Positions 52,824-62,458 of a stretch of DNA of 64,000 nt are shown here, piece by piece. Numbering within the stretch: position 1 is the first letter of the stretch; the number at the start of each line of letters is the position of its first letter. The translations under genes were made by a program, and so were the position numbers. This stretch comes from JAXLQL01 sp046331625 (GTDB lineage Bacteria; Acidobacteriota; Terriglobia; Bryobacterales; Bryobacteraceae), in NCBI GenBank assembly GCA_046331625.1, contig JAXLQL010000005.1, forward strand, positions 124,001 through 188,000, read 5' to 3'. A model generated the notes under the pieces. The model was not told where the DNA came from. It was given only the letters and a program-made list of their open reading frames with translations, and did not search any database.

Positions 52824-54026
<1,203 letters not shown>

Positions 54027-54076
54027 CGACAGTACCCCTGTTTGAACGGTAGCATAACAGGAGACTCCTGCCTATC

Positions 54077-54604
54077 ATGCGAATACTCGATGTCGGCTGT
54101 GGCATCAACAAGTACCCGGGTTCGGTCGGCATCGACAACAACCCCGCCTCCCGTGCGGATGTCCTGTGCGACCTTGACCACATCCCCTACCCTTTCCGGG
54201 CCTCCTCGTTCGACCAGATCCGTGTCATCCACGTAATCGAGCACGTCTCGAACGTCATTCGGGCCATGGAAGAGTTCCACCGGCTGGGCCGGCCCGGAGC
54301 CCGAGTCATCCTGGCGACGCCCCACTACACCGACTTCAGCTCGTTCTGCGACCCCACCCACAAGTGGCACCTCAACACCTACTCCTTCCGCTACTTCGGC
54401 CAAGACAACGCGGGCTTCGGATACTACTCTCCGGTCAAATTCCGTGAGATTTCCGTCCAGGTAAAGCTACTAGCTTTATGGAGGTACTGTGGCTTCGAGT
54501 TGCTCGTCAATCACTGGCCGCGATTCCGCAAGTTCTGGGAGCACTACCTGTGCTTCGTCGTGCGCGGCAAGGTGATGGAGTTCGAATTCGAGGTCGTCAA
54601 ATGA
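54077..54604 (+). CDS. Class I SAM-dependent methyltransferase
   Basis: 175 residues: RILDVGCGINKYPGSVGID (SAM motif I with the acidic loop), DLDHIPYPFRASSFDQIRVI, IEHVSNVIRAMEEFHRLGRP and RVILATPHYTDFSSFCDPTH. This type occurs in glycan and small-molecule methylation. It ends 4 bp before yraN. Confidence 0.88.
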   Translation: MRILDVGCGINKYPGSVGIDNNPASRADVLCDLDHIPYPFRASSFDQIRVIHVIEHVSNVIRAMEEFHRLGRPGARVILATPHYTDFSSFCDPTHKWHLNTYSFRYFGQDNAGFGYYSPVKFREISVQVKLLALWRYCGFELLVNHWPRFRKFWEHYLCFVVRGKVMEFEFEVVK

Positions 54605-54608
54605 ACCC

Positions 54609-55085
54609 ATGCTCGGATGGCTCTACCGCTGCGCCGACACATTCCGCCATCGCGCCCGCATGCGAACCTGGGATCCGGACTTGGCCCAGGGCCGTCGCGG
54701 CGAGGACGTAGCCCATCGCTACTTGACGCGGCTCGGGTACCACGTGGTAGCGCGCAACTACCGCACTCCCGGCGGATGGGCCGAAGCCGACCTCGTCGCC
54801 TGGGACGGCCCGACGCTCGTGTTTGTGGAGGTGAAGTCACGCCAGACGGAGGAGTTCGGCTCGCCCGATCGCGCTATCGATCCCACCAAGCGGCGCAAGA
54901 TTGCCGCTGCCGCGCGCGACTACGTCCGCCGCGCCGGACTCGAACAAACACCGCTCCGGTTCGATGTCGTCTCCATCGTCTGGAGCGCCGCCGAACCGGT
55001 CACGCATCTCCCAGGAGCTTTTCTCCCACCGCAACCCGGCGTCATGGGCTCCCGATCCCCGCTTTCGAACCGCGCCGGAGCGTGA
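54609..55085 (+). CDS. YraN family endonuclease-like protein (UPF0102)
   Basis: 158 residues. After an Arg-rich lead, RRGEDVAHRYLTRLGYHVVA, TPGGWAEADLVAWDGPTLVF and VEVKSRQTEEFG form the restriction-endonuclease-like core (E, D, ExK); KRRKIAAAARDYVRRA follows. YraN proteins are linked to DNA uptake or repair without a fixed role. The lead is longer than usual, so an internal start is possible. Confidence 0.88.
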   Translation: MLGWLYRCADTFRHRARMRTWDPDLAQGRRGEDVAHRYLTRLGYHVVARNYRTPGGWAEADLVAWDGPTLVFVEVKSRQTEEFGSPDRAIDPTKRRKIAAAARDYVRRAGLEQTPLRFDVVSIVWSAAEPVTHLPGAFLPPQPGVMGSRSPLSNRAGA

Positions 55086-55315
55086 ACATGTCCTTGTGGC
55101 GCACGGCTTGTGGGTAGGCTTCAGCCGAAACTCGCTGCCGGTTCCGATATCGGCAGTGGCCTTGCCGTGTGGGGCGGGCTTCAGCCAGCGCGGGACTTCA
55201 GTCCCGCTGCCGACGCACGCACCGACACACGGATCGTGCGCCCGAACCGCCCTTTTGAGAATTCCAGGCTGCTTGGCGCGCTTCAGCCCCGCTCCCGCCC
55301 CGGCCACGACCCGCA
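55086..55315 (+). repeat. Intergenic region with palindromic repeat units
   Basis: 230 bp between yraN and a convergent SDR gene, with no gene. It contains the repeat CCGTGTGGGGCGGGCTTCAG...GCGCGGGACTTCAGTCCCGCTG at 55166-55211, the reverse complement of the unit at 7301-7341, and a shorter CGCTTCAGCCCCGCT remnant at 55279-55293. Confidence 0.8.
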
Positions 55316-56170
55316 TCACGAGTTCCCCCCACTGCCCCCCTTCAAAACCCGCCGCAGCGTGAACACCTCCGGCTGGATCGTCGTCTGCTCCAGCCGCTTC
55401 CAGTCATCATGAACATGCAGCATCCGCCCGCTCACGTGATTTGACCGCTCCGACGCCAAAAACATCGCCAGCGAGATCTGTTTCTCCGCCGGAACCCCGC
55501 CCGTAATCCGCACCTGCGTCGCTTCGTCGATCTCCTTGCGCCCCGCCTTCTCGCCCGACTTGAGAATCTCGTCGGTCATGTGCGTATAAGCTCCGCCTGG
55601 CGACATGCAGTTCAACTGCACGTTGTGATCTCGCAACTCCTCGGCAAGGCACTCCACCATCCGGATCAGCCCCGCCTTTGACGCCGCGTAGGCGCTGAAG
55701 TTCGGCCTCACTTTGGCGCCGCCGCCTCCGCTCAACGCAATCACCTTGCCACTCCTGCGCTTCACCATGTCGGGCAGCACCGCTGCGCAAGTGTTCGCCA
55801 CGCCCATCAGGTTCGTCTCGATCGTCTCGCTCCAAGCCTTGGAAGCGTTCTCGAGAAACGGACCAATTGGACCCTGAATCCCCGCCGCGCAGATCAGCAC
55901 GTGGATGTCTCCGAAGTGCGCGCGCATTCGCTCCACGGCAGACCGGATCGATTCCGGCTCTTTTACGTCTGCCCGCAGCAGCAGCGCCGTTCCGCCGCCG
56001 TGTTCGATTTCGAGCTTGGTCAGCTCGAGCTCCGGCTTGCTGCGCGCCACCAGGCCCACCTTCGCGCCCGCAGCCGCGAATCCCAACGCCAGCCGTTTGC
56101 CCACACCTCGCCCTGCGCCCGTTATCAAGACGCCCTTGTTGTTGAACTCGCGATGATCTACCGAGGCCAT
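55316..56170 (-). CDS. SDR family oxidoreductase
   Basis: 284 residues from ATG 56170 (GAAGG 8 bp upstream); an ATG at 56197 would add nine. Rossmann motif GVLITGAGRGVGKRLALGFA, CAAGIQGPIGPF, GKVIALSGGGGAKV (catalytic Ser) and YAASKAGLIRMVECLAEEL (YxxxK). NAD(P)-dependent reductase or dehydrogenase of unknown substrate. Divergent from infA. Confidence 0.9.
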   Translation of the reverse strand: MASVDHREFNNKGVLITGAGRGVGKRLALGFAAAGAKVGLVARSKPELELTKLEIEHGGGTALLLRADVKEPESIRSAVERMRAHFGDIHVLICAAGIQGPIGPFLENASKAWSETIETNLMGVANTCAAVLPDMVKRRSGKVIALSGGGGAKVRPNFSAYAASKAGLIRMVECLAEELRDHNVQLNCMSPGGAYTHMTDEILKSGEKAGRKEIDEATQVRITGGVPAEKQISLAMFLASERSNHVSGRMLHVHDDWKRLEQTTIQPEVFTLRRVLKGGSGGNS

Positions 56171-56248
56171 TGGAGTTGCCTTCAATACCTTAGTCAAAAC
56201 GCGCGCTCATGGCAAGAGAATTCCGCTCGCATCGCGATGCCTTGGCGC

Positions 56249-56254
56249 TATACT
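56249..56254 (+). promoter_or_regulatory. Candidate -10 box upstream of infA
   Basis: TATACT (5 of 6 matches to TATAAT) lies 53 bp before the infA ATG. No convincing -35 is placed at 16-18 bp, so this is weak. Confidence 0.25.
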
Positions 56255-56307
56255 GTTCAGTGGCCGGGCTTCTCCGGCCCAGTCACACATCCCCCCTGAG
56301 GAGGTCG

Positions 56308-56526
56308 ATGAGCAAAGAGGATTGCATTGAAGTCACTGGAACGGTCATCGAGAAGTTCCCGGCCGGCCAGTTCAGCGTTCAACTCGACGCCGACAAACTG
56401 GTGTTGGCGCACCTGGCAGGCAAGCTCCGGCGCAACCGGATCCGCGTGCTCGCCGGAGATCGCGTTACCGTCGAGATGTCGCCTTATGATTTGACCAAGG
56501 GCCGGATCACCTACCGGCACAAATAG
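56308..56526 (+). CDS. infA: Translation initiation factor IF-1
   Basis: 72-residue S1-fold (OB) protein that binds the 30S A site during initiation. MSKEDCIEVTGTVIEKFPAG, LAHLAGKLRRNRIRVLAGDR and YDLTKGRITYRHK are typical. Strong Shine-Dalgarno GAGGAGG directly before the ATG. Unlike the usual spc-operon location, it stands between an SDR and wecB, so it may be a second copy. Confidence 0.95.
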   Translation: MSKEDCIEVTGTVIEKFPAGQFSVQLDADKLVLAHLAGKLRRNRIRVLAGDRVTVEMSPYDLTKGRITYRHK

Positions 56527-56588
56527 CCGCTTCCGAAACCAGCGTCCGCTTTCCCTTCAGGCTCGTTTCCCGCGGCGCAGGCTGTTCC

Positions 56589-57719
56589 GTGAAAATCCTC
56601 TTCGTCTTCGGCACCAGACCGGAAGCTGTCAAGCTCTGTCCGGTCATTCGGGAACTTCGCACCCGCCCCGAGTTCCAGCCACGCGTCTGCGTCACGGCCC
56701 AACATCGTCATCTCCTCGACCAGGTGCTCGAAGTCTTCGGCGTCGCGCCCGACCATGACCTCGACATCATGACTCCGGGCCAGACCCTCTTTCAATCCAC
56801 GTCGCGCATCCTCTCGGCGCTCGAGCCGGTGCTTGCCGAAGAAGACCCGGACATGGTGCTCGTGCAAGGCGACACCACCACCACATTCTGCGGAGCCCTC
56901 GCAGCTTTCTATCGCCGCGTTCCCGTCGGCCACGTCGAAGCCGGCCTCCGCACCGGAGATCCTTTCCAGCCGTTCCCCGAGGAAATCAATCGCGTGCTCA
57001 CCGGCCGCTTGGCCGCGCTCCATTTCGCCGCCACCGAATGGGCCGCTGCGAATCTCCGCCGCGAAGGCATCGCACCCGACACGATCTCCGTCACCGGAAA
57101 CACCGGCATCGACGCCGTCCTCCACGTAGCTCGCGGCCTCGAACAGGGATCGCTCGCAGCACCGGACTGGCCCTGGCTGGATCCGTCTCGCAAGCTGATC
57201 GTCCTCACCGCGCACCGCCGCGAAAGCTTCGGCCAAGGCATCGAGGACCTGTGTGCAGCCGTTCGCCGGCTCGCCGCACGGCCCGATGTACAGATCGTTT
57301 TCCCCGTGCATCCCAACCCGAACGTTCGTCAGCCCGTCGCCGCTGCACTCGGCACACTTCCGAACGTTCACCTCATCGATCCACTCTCCTACGTCCCGTT
57401 CGTCGACCTCATGCGCCGCGCTACGTTGCTGCTCACGGACTCGGGCGGCGTGCAGGAAGAGGGCCCCTCGCTCGGCAAGCCGATCCTGGTCTTGCGCGAG
57501 AAAACCGAGCGCCCGGAAGCCGTGGAGGCGGGCACCGTGCGTCTTGTCGGCACCGGCCCGGACCGCATCGTCTCGAACGCCGCCGAACTGCTCGACGACC
57601 CAAATTTGCGCCTTCGCATGTCGCGCGTTCACAATCCGTACGGCGATGGGCGCTCGAGCGGCCGCATAGCGGATCTAATCCTCTCATTCCAAAGGAAAAA
57701 TAGTTCGAAAAAAAATTGA
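56589..57719 (+). CDS. wecB: UDP-N-acetylglucosamine 2-epimerase (non-hydrolysing)
   Basis: 376 residues from GTG 56589. Converts UDP-GlcNAc to UDP-ManNAc for surface glycans. FVFGTRPEAVKLCPVIREL, VLVQGDTTTTFCGALAAF, VGHVEAGLRTGD, LTAHRRESFGQGI and LLTDSGGVQEEGPSLGKPIL (sugar-binding) are diagnostic. The C-terminus ends in a run of Lys/Asn coded by A-rich DNA (KNSSKKN, eight A's). The next gene is in the -1 frame and a hairpin lies right after. Confidence 0.93.
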   Translation: MKILFVFGTRPEAVKLCPVIRELRTRPEFQPRVCVTAQHRHLLDQVLEVFGVAPDHDLDIMTPGQTLFQSTSRILSALEPVLAEEDPDMVLVQGDTTTTFCGALAAFYRRVPVGHVEAGLRTGDPFQPFPEEINRVLTGRLAALHFAATEWAAANLRREGIAPDTISVTGNTGIDAVLHVARGLEQGSLAAPDWPWLDPSRKLIVLTAHRRESFGQGIEDLCAAVRRLAARPDVQIVFPVHPNPNVRQPVAAALGTLPNVHLIDPLSYVPFVDLMRRATLLLTDSGGVQEEGPSLGKPILVLREKTERPEAVEAGTVRLVGTGPDRIVSNAAELLDDPNLRLRMSRVHNPYGDGRSSGRIADLILSFQRKNSSKKN

Positions 57720-57748
57720 TTGAAGGCCGTTTTCGAGCCTTCGATTTT
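57708..57748 (+). terminator. A8 run plus hairpin at the wecB/AAA junction
   Basis: Eight A's (57708-57715) are followed by stem ATTGAAGGC / GCCTTCGAT (57719-57727 and 57737-57745; nine pairs with one G-T) with a 9-nt loop, then TTTG. It can act as an intrinsic terminator after wecB. The same elements, with an AGGA 11 nt upstream of the A run, also resemble a -1 frameshift signal (see findings). Confidence 0.55.
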
Positions 57749-57793
57749 GTCAGACCCCTTGACTTCCGCCATACCGTGGGAGCGGAGGGCGAA

Positions 57794-58858
57794 TTGCGCA
57801 ACATCACCTATTCATCGAGGTTCCGGCTACGATCCGAGGACCAGGCAGCAACTCCGCCGGAGGATCTGCGAGCCGCGCTGGCGGCTCGGATCATCGGCCA
57901 ATCCACGGCGGTTGAGTCCGTCGTCCCGTACGTCGAAATGCATCAGGCGAACCTCGCTCCCGAGGGCCGCCCGGCGGGAGTCTTCCTGCTCATGGGGCCT
58001 ACCGGCACCGGAAAAACCAAGACCGTCGAGGCGCTTGCTTCCATCCTTCACGGCAGTGAAAAGAACGTGCTCCGCATCGACTGCGGTGAGTTCCAGCTCG
58101 ATCATGAGGTGGCCAAACTCATCGGTGCGCCTCCGGGATACCTCGGCCACCGCGAAACGCAGCCGCTGTTGACGCAGAACCGGCTCAACTCGGTCACGTC
58201 GGATCGCTCCAACCTGGCACTGGTTCTGTTCGACGAAATCGAGAAGGCCGCGCCGTCACTCACGCGCCTTTTGCTCGGAGTCCTCGACAAAGGCGTGCTC
58301 CGGCTCGGCGACAACAACTCGGTGAACTTCGAGCGCAGTCTGGTCTTTCTCACCAGTAACCTCGGTGCGCGGCAAATGATGAAGGCCTTGCGGCCGGACT
58401 TCGGATTTCACTCGGGTACGGTCGACCACTCGGCCGCCGACAAGCTCGAGAAGATCGGTATGGTGGCCGTGAGGAGGAAGTTCGCTCCCGAGTTCGTCAA
58501 CCGCATCGATCGCGTAGTCACCTACCGGCCACTCACCGATCCGATGCTGTCGCAGATCCTCAACATCCAGATCGAGGAGCTGCAACGGCTCATCAACGTC
58601 CGCCTCGGCGGCCGCGCCTTCACTGTCGACGTAACACCCACGGCGCGGCGATTCCTGCTCGAGAACGGAACCAGCGTCGAGTACGGTGCTCGGGAGCTGA
58701 AGCGCACCATCCACCGCAGTCTGGTGCAGCCGATCGCATCCATGGTTGCGCAGGGTGCCATCGAGCCTGGCTCCACCGTCGAGGCAGATCACACCAATCA
58801 CGCATCGGGGCTCTCGATCACGTGCCTTGACGATACGCCGCGGCGCAAACGCGCCTGA
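57794..58858 (+). CDS. ClpB/ClpA-type single-ring AAA+ ATPase
   Basis: 354 residues from TTG 57794, preceded by GCGGAGGG at about 5 bp; an in-frame TTG at 57716 would extend it by 26. A lone D2-type Clp/Hsp100 module: IGQSTAVESVVPYV, GPTGTGKTKTVEALASIL (Walker A), LVLFDEIEKAAPSLTRLLLG (Walker B), FLTSNLGARQM (sensor 1), FAPEFVNRIDRVV and GARELKRTIHRSLVQPIASM (sensor 2). It has no N-domain, D1 or M-domain. Could be a disaggregase fragment-type protein or a type VI-like component; no secretion genes are near. Confidence 0.82.
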   Translation: MRNITYSSRFRLRSEDQAATPPEDLRAALAARIIGQSTAVESVVPYVEMHQANLAPEGRPAGVFLLMGPTGTGKTKTVEALASILHGSEKNVLRIDCGEFQLDHEVAKLIGAPPGYLGHRETQPLLTQNRLNSVTSDRSNLALVLFDEIEKAAPSLTRLLLGVLDKGVLRLGDNNSVNFERSLVFLTSNLGARQMMKALRPDFGFHSGTVDHSAADKLEKIGMVAVRRKFAPEFVNRIDRVVTYRPLTDPMLSQILNIQIEELQRLINVRLGGRAFTVDVTPTARRFLLENGTSVEYGARELKRTIHRSLVQPIASMVAQGAIEPGSTVEADHTNHASGLSITCLDDTPRRKRA

Positions 58859-58870
58859 CGGGACGAGCTC

Positions 58871-59203
58871 TCACTCCTTGGGTGGAAGGCTCCGCGCGCA
58901 TGTCGCGGCGGCCCCCACCCATTTTTCGAGTTGGTCGTCTCGTTCCAATCCTGCCGCCGACACGTAGATCATCGACTTCATCGGCTTTCCGGTGAAGTCC
59001 ATTGGCCGCGTGTGCGGCTTCTTCAACGCGGCCGCGACGGCATCGGGGGTGAGACGCAACACTAGGTCAGTGTTCACCACTCCGCAGCACATGTGGCCGT
59101 TCACCATGTAGCTGATACCACCGAACATCTTCCGCTCCACCACCGGACCCGAGCGCGACACCACCCGAAGTACGCGGTCCGCCAAGCCGAGATCGTATGC
59201 CAT
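58871..59203 (-). CDS. TfoX N-terminal domain protein
   Basis: 110 residues: VERKMFGGISYMVNGHMCCG and DLVLRLTPDAVAAALK, then MDFTGKPMKSMIYVSAAGL. This is the stand-alone TfoX/Sxy N-terminal domain, common in bacteria without competence function. It converges with the AAA+ gene. Confidence 0.88.
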   Translation of the reverse strand: MAYDLGLADRVLRVVSRSGPVVERKMFGGISYMVNGHMCCGVVNTDLVLRLTPDAVAAALKKPHTRPMDFTGKPMKSMIYVSAAGLERDDQLEKWVGAAATCARSLPPKE

Positions 59204-59286
59204 GCCGCTAGCCTAGCGCGATCAGGTAACGCCCACCTCGATAGAAGTCCGGGCTCGCCCCGGCGCCGAGCGCTCGTCCTGCACAG

Positions 59287-59517
59287 GCGAAGATTGCCAT
59301 TACCCTTCCAAGGGATCAACTCGCCAGAGCTCACCGCGAGATCCGCGCCGGCCGGGCAGATTCCGTGTCCGGTTACATTGCTCAGGTACTGGCGGAGAAG
59401 GAGAAGCGGGAGTCGCTCCGGGTACTGGTGCGCGATTTGATCGAACAACATGGCATGCCTGGGGCCGAGGACTACGAATGGGCCGAAACCGTTCTAGCTG
59501 CGCGCCCGCGGGAATAA
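59287..59517 (+). pseudogene. VapB-like antitoxin without a start codon
   Basis: In frame from GCG 59287: AKIAITLPRDQLARAHREIR, SVSGYIAQVLAEKEKRESL, then EDYEWAETVLAARPRE and a stop. This matches short ribbon-helix-helix-type antitoxins normally paired with PIN toxins. The codon before AKIAI is CAG where ATG would be expected, and no other start lies between the upstream stop (TAG at 59242) and this point. Likely inactive. Confidence 0.6.
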
Positions 59518-59811
59518 CTCTTGACGCTGGAGCGTTGATCGCGGATCGCGGCGACAAGCGCTTGGCCGCGCTGCTCGATCGGGCGAGATGGCCGCATTCA
59601 GGTTGCATTGGCCCGATTCTTGTACAGCGATGGCGTCGAGATCGTTCCCCTGCACGCGCAACTTGCCCGTTCCTGCGCTGCCACCGGTACTTCGGACATT
59701 ATCGGCGCATCCGTAGTTCTCCTCGCCAGGCGCGGACGGGACCCGATCGTGACAAGCGACCCGCATGATCCGCGGCGTCTGGATCCGCCGGCCCCAATCA
59801 TCGCTTTCTGA
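59511..59811 (+). pseudogene. PIN-domain (VapC-like) toxin remnant
   Basis: The first part reads GITLDAGALIADRGDKRLAALLDRA (PIN N-terminus with the first catalytic Asp) without a start codon. The middle of the PIN domain is missing. From about 59600 another frame gives VALARFLYSDGVEIVPLHAQ, TGTSDIIGASVVLLARRGRD and PIVTSDPHDPRRLDPPAPII, the PIN C-terminal half (with Gly where the family has Asp in D-[AV]-x-V). An internal deletion and frameshift explain it. Confidence 0.6.
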
Positions 59812-60193
59812 GCGCAGGCTCCCGCCTCACCACGCGAACGATGTTTCCCTCCGGATCCACGAAATCGAACTCCCGCGCGTCCGCTTGCCAGGGCCTCTCG
59901 ATCACCGCCGCGCCCAGCTGCCGCAGCCGGTCGCGCACTCCTTCGAGATCATCCGTCGCGAACGTGAGCTTCACCGGAACCTCTTCGCGCGGAACAGGAG
60001 GCCGCGTGATCGCGATCGCCTCTGCGATTTCCGGCGGCACCGCATGCAACGAAAACGTTGTCTCGCCACAGGCGAACTCCGCGAACATCTCCGTCCACTC
60101 GGAGTTGCGTGGAGCGGCCCTCAGCAGCCTCGCGTAGAACTCCCGCATCACCGGGAAATCCTTCACGTAGATCATCGCGCCCCCGAGGATCAT
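59798..60193 (-). CDS. VOC family (glyoxalase-like) protein
   Basis: 131 residues: AMIYVKDFPVMREFYARLL, FACGETTFSLHAVPPEIAEA and EFDFVDPEGNIVRVVRREP, the second betaalphabetabetabeta module with Glu/Asp metal-type residues. Fold typical of dioxygenases, glyoxalase I and resistance proteins; activity unknown. Last gene of the efflux operon, 13 bp after marC. Confidence 0.88.
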   Translation of the reverse strand: MILGGAMIYVKDFPVMREFYARLLRAAPRNSEWTEMFAEFACGETTFSLHAVPPEIAEAIAITRPPVPREEVPVKLTFATDDLEGVRDRLRQLGAAVIERPWQADAREFDFVDPEGNIVRVVRREPALRKR

Positions 60194-60206
60194 CCACGCC
60201 TCCTCG

Positions 60207-60812
60207 TCACGGCCGGAATCCGTGCACTCCCGACAGCAACAACTGCGCTCCGATCGCCACCAAAATCAGCCCCATGAACCGCAGAAAGATCCGTTGCCCG
60301 CGCGCCGATATATGCCGCTGCAGCCACGCCGCCGACCGCAGTGTCAGGTACACCACCACGCCGACCACCACGATCGCAGCCGCCACTTGCCAGTTGTCGG
60401 TCCACGCCTTGCGCCGCGCCGCGAACGTGATCACCGTCGCGATCGACCCTGGACCCGCGATCAACGGCATCGCCAGCGGAACCAGAATCCGGTCCTCGCT
60501 ATCGTCCTCGTGCTTGCTCTCGTCCTGCACCTTCGTCGGCGATCCGCGGAGCATTTCGAGCCCCATCAGCACGATCAGCAATCCGCCCGCCGCCTGAAAC
60601 GCGGGTAGCGAAATCCCGAACAGCCGCAGCAGAGCCTCGCCCGCAAGCAACGCCACGGCCAGGATCACCACCACCGCCACGGCCGCTCGCAGGGGAGCCT
60701 TAGCCCGCACCTCCGGCGGCATGCCCGTCGTCAAGCTCAGAAAGATCGGAACAGCGCCCGGCGGATCGGTGATCGCCAGCAACGCGATCAGCACCTGCAG
60801 AAACTGGTCCAC
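60207..60812 (-). CDS. MarC family inner-membrane protein
   Basis: 201 residues, six helices. Starts GTG directly next to the tolC-like stop (0 bp). ITDPPGAVPIFLSLT near the N-terminus, GLLIVLMGLEMLRG and LVPLAMPLIAGPGSIATVIT are family marks. MarC was once linked to antibiotic resistance, but its role is unproven. Confidence 0.92.
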   Translation of the reverse strand: MDQFLQVLIALLAITDPPGAVPIFLSLTTGMPPEVRAKAPLRAAVAVVVILAVALLAGEALLRLFGISLPAFQAAGGLLIVLMGLEMLRGSPTKVQDESKHEDDSEDRILVPLAMPLIAGPGSIATVITFAARRKAWTDNWQVAAAIVVVGVVVYLTLRSAAWLQRHISARGQRIFLRFMGLILVAIGAQLLLSGVHGFRP

Positions 60813-62456
60813 CTACTTCACCGTTACGTTGTGGACCTCGAGCGTCGTACCCATCGCCTGCCACAACCGCGCCACAGCCTTGTTGAGGTCCAGCCGGCTC
60901 ACCAGCACGCGCCGCAACGAATCGGTGTACTCGTTCTGCCGCGTGAGCACGAAGAAGTTGGTCGACTCGCCATTTTGGAACAGCCGCGTCTCGCTGTCGA
61001 GCTTGTCCTTCGCCGCCTTGGCGCTCGCCTCGGCCGCCACGATCCGCTGCTTCGCAGTCTGGATCGCCTGCAGCGAGTTCCGCACTTGCGCCGAGATCGC
61101 CTGCTCGATCCGCGAGCGGTCCAGTTGCAGACGCCGCTCGGAGATCACCGTCTGTTGCACGTTGGCCTGCGCCGTGCGGTTGCGCGGATTCCAATCCATC
61201 TGCAAACCCACGATCGCGGTCTGGTAATTGCCGCCGAACAAATTCGAAAGCGTGGTGGCGTAGCCGCCGATCAAACCGCCGGGTGCGCCTCCGAGCGAAT
61301 TCGAAGGCAGCGGAGGTAATCCAGCACGCGTCGAGAGCTCGTTGATGCGGACCGCCTGCGCCAGGCTCGAAGCCGTGAACGGATTCTCCGCGCTCGAAAC
61401 CGAGCCCGCGAGCCCTGTGTTCGCGTACGTGCCCACCAGGTTAATCTGCGGCTTGAGCTGATCGAGCGCCTGCGCCTTCTGCACATCGTTCGAATCCTTG
61501 CGCAGCGTGAGCGACTTGAGTTCGGGCCGCTTCGAAACCGCTTCCGTTACCGCGGCCTTCACGTCATCCGGCGCGCGCGATGGAGCATCGTCCTGATCCA
61601 CCGGAATCAGCACGTCGTTCCACAACTCGTCTTGCCGGTTGCCCGCGATCAGCGTCTTGAGCGCATTCTCGGCTTCGGTCACGAAGCCCACGCTCGCATA
61701 GTAGGTGTCCATGCGCCGCTGCAACTCCGCTTCGGCCGCGGACTTCTCGATCGGCGCGAGCGACCCACTGTCGATCATGCGCGCCGTTCGCCCCAACTGC
61801 TCCTCGGCCCACCGCACGCCATCGGCCTTCACATCCACATCCTGCCGCGCGGCCACCAGGTCCCAGTAGGCGGTCACGACGCGCGTCACCACATCCATCA
61901 CGCGGACTTCCAGATCGGCCTGCGACACGTTGATCTGCTTCGAGCGAATCTGGATCTCGGCCCGCTCGCGGTCAATCAACCGGTTGCGCCATAACGGCTG
62001 CGTGAACGTGAACGCCAGCCGCGATTGCGTGGCCGGATTCAACCCCGAGAACGGATTCGTCGTAGTCTGCCGGCTGTTGTCGAACCCCGCTTGAAACGAA
62101 GCTCCGTTCCAGTTGAGCCGCTGCTGATAAGCGAAGTTCTCGTTGTGGAAGCTCTCAGCCAACTTGCCGCCCGCGCCCAACAGAATCGAAGCCGTCGGTG
62201 TGTTGCGATGCTCGTAGCCCGGAAGCCAACGGAAGAACCCATCGAACGTGCCCTTGGCCGCGTTGAGCGACTGCTGCGCCGACGAGATGTTGGTACGCTC
62301 GATCTCCACTTCGAGGTTGTTTTTGAGCGCCATCTCGATCGCGTCTTTGAGCGGCAGCTTGCGCTCGATCACGCCCACACCCACGCGGGGCGGGGCTTGC
62401 ACATCGGCGGCCAGCGCCGCCAACGGAAACAATACTGCCAGGAAATGCTTTCGCAT
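60813..62456 (-). CDS. TolC family outer-membrane efflux protein
   Basis: 547 residues with signal RKHFLAVLFPLAALAADVQA. Two OEP repeats of long helices and beta segments (DAIEMALKNNLEVEIERTNI, VVTAYWDLVAARQDVDVKAD, LQLDRSRIEQAISAQVRNSL). Forms the trimeric outer channel for the RND pump encoded 2 bp upstream. Stop is adjacent to the marC start. Confidence 0.9.
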   Translation of the reverse strand: MRKHFLAVLFPLAALAADVQAPPRVGVGVIERKLPLKDAIEMALKNNLEVEIERTNISSAQQSLNAAKGTFDGFFRWLPGYEHRNTPTASILLGAGGKLAESFHNENFAYQQRLNWNGASFQAGFDNSRQTTTNPFSGLNPATQSRLAFTFTQPLWRNRLIDRERAEIQIRSKQINVSQADLEVRVMDVVTRVVTAYWDLVAARQDVDVKADGVRWAEEQLGRTARMIDSGSLAPIEKSAAEAELQRRMDTYYASVGFVTEAENALKTLIAGNRQDELWNDVLIPVDQDDAPSRAPDDVKAAVTEAVSKRPELKSLTLRKDSNDVQKAQALDQLKPQINLVGTYANTGLAGSVSSAENPFTASSLAQAVRINELSTRAGLPPLPSNSLGGAPGGLIGGYATTLSNLFGGNYQTAIVGLQMDWNPRNRTAQANVQQTVISERRLQLDRSRIEQAISAQVRNSLQAIQTAKQRIVAAEASAKAAKDKLDSETRLFQNGESTNFFVLTRQNEYTDSLRRVLVSRLDLNKAVARLWQAMGTTLEVHNVTVK

Positions 62457-62458
62457 CG

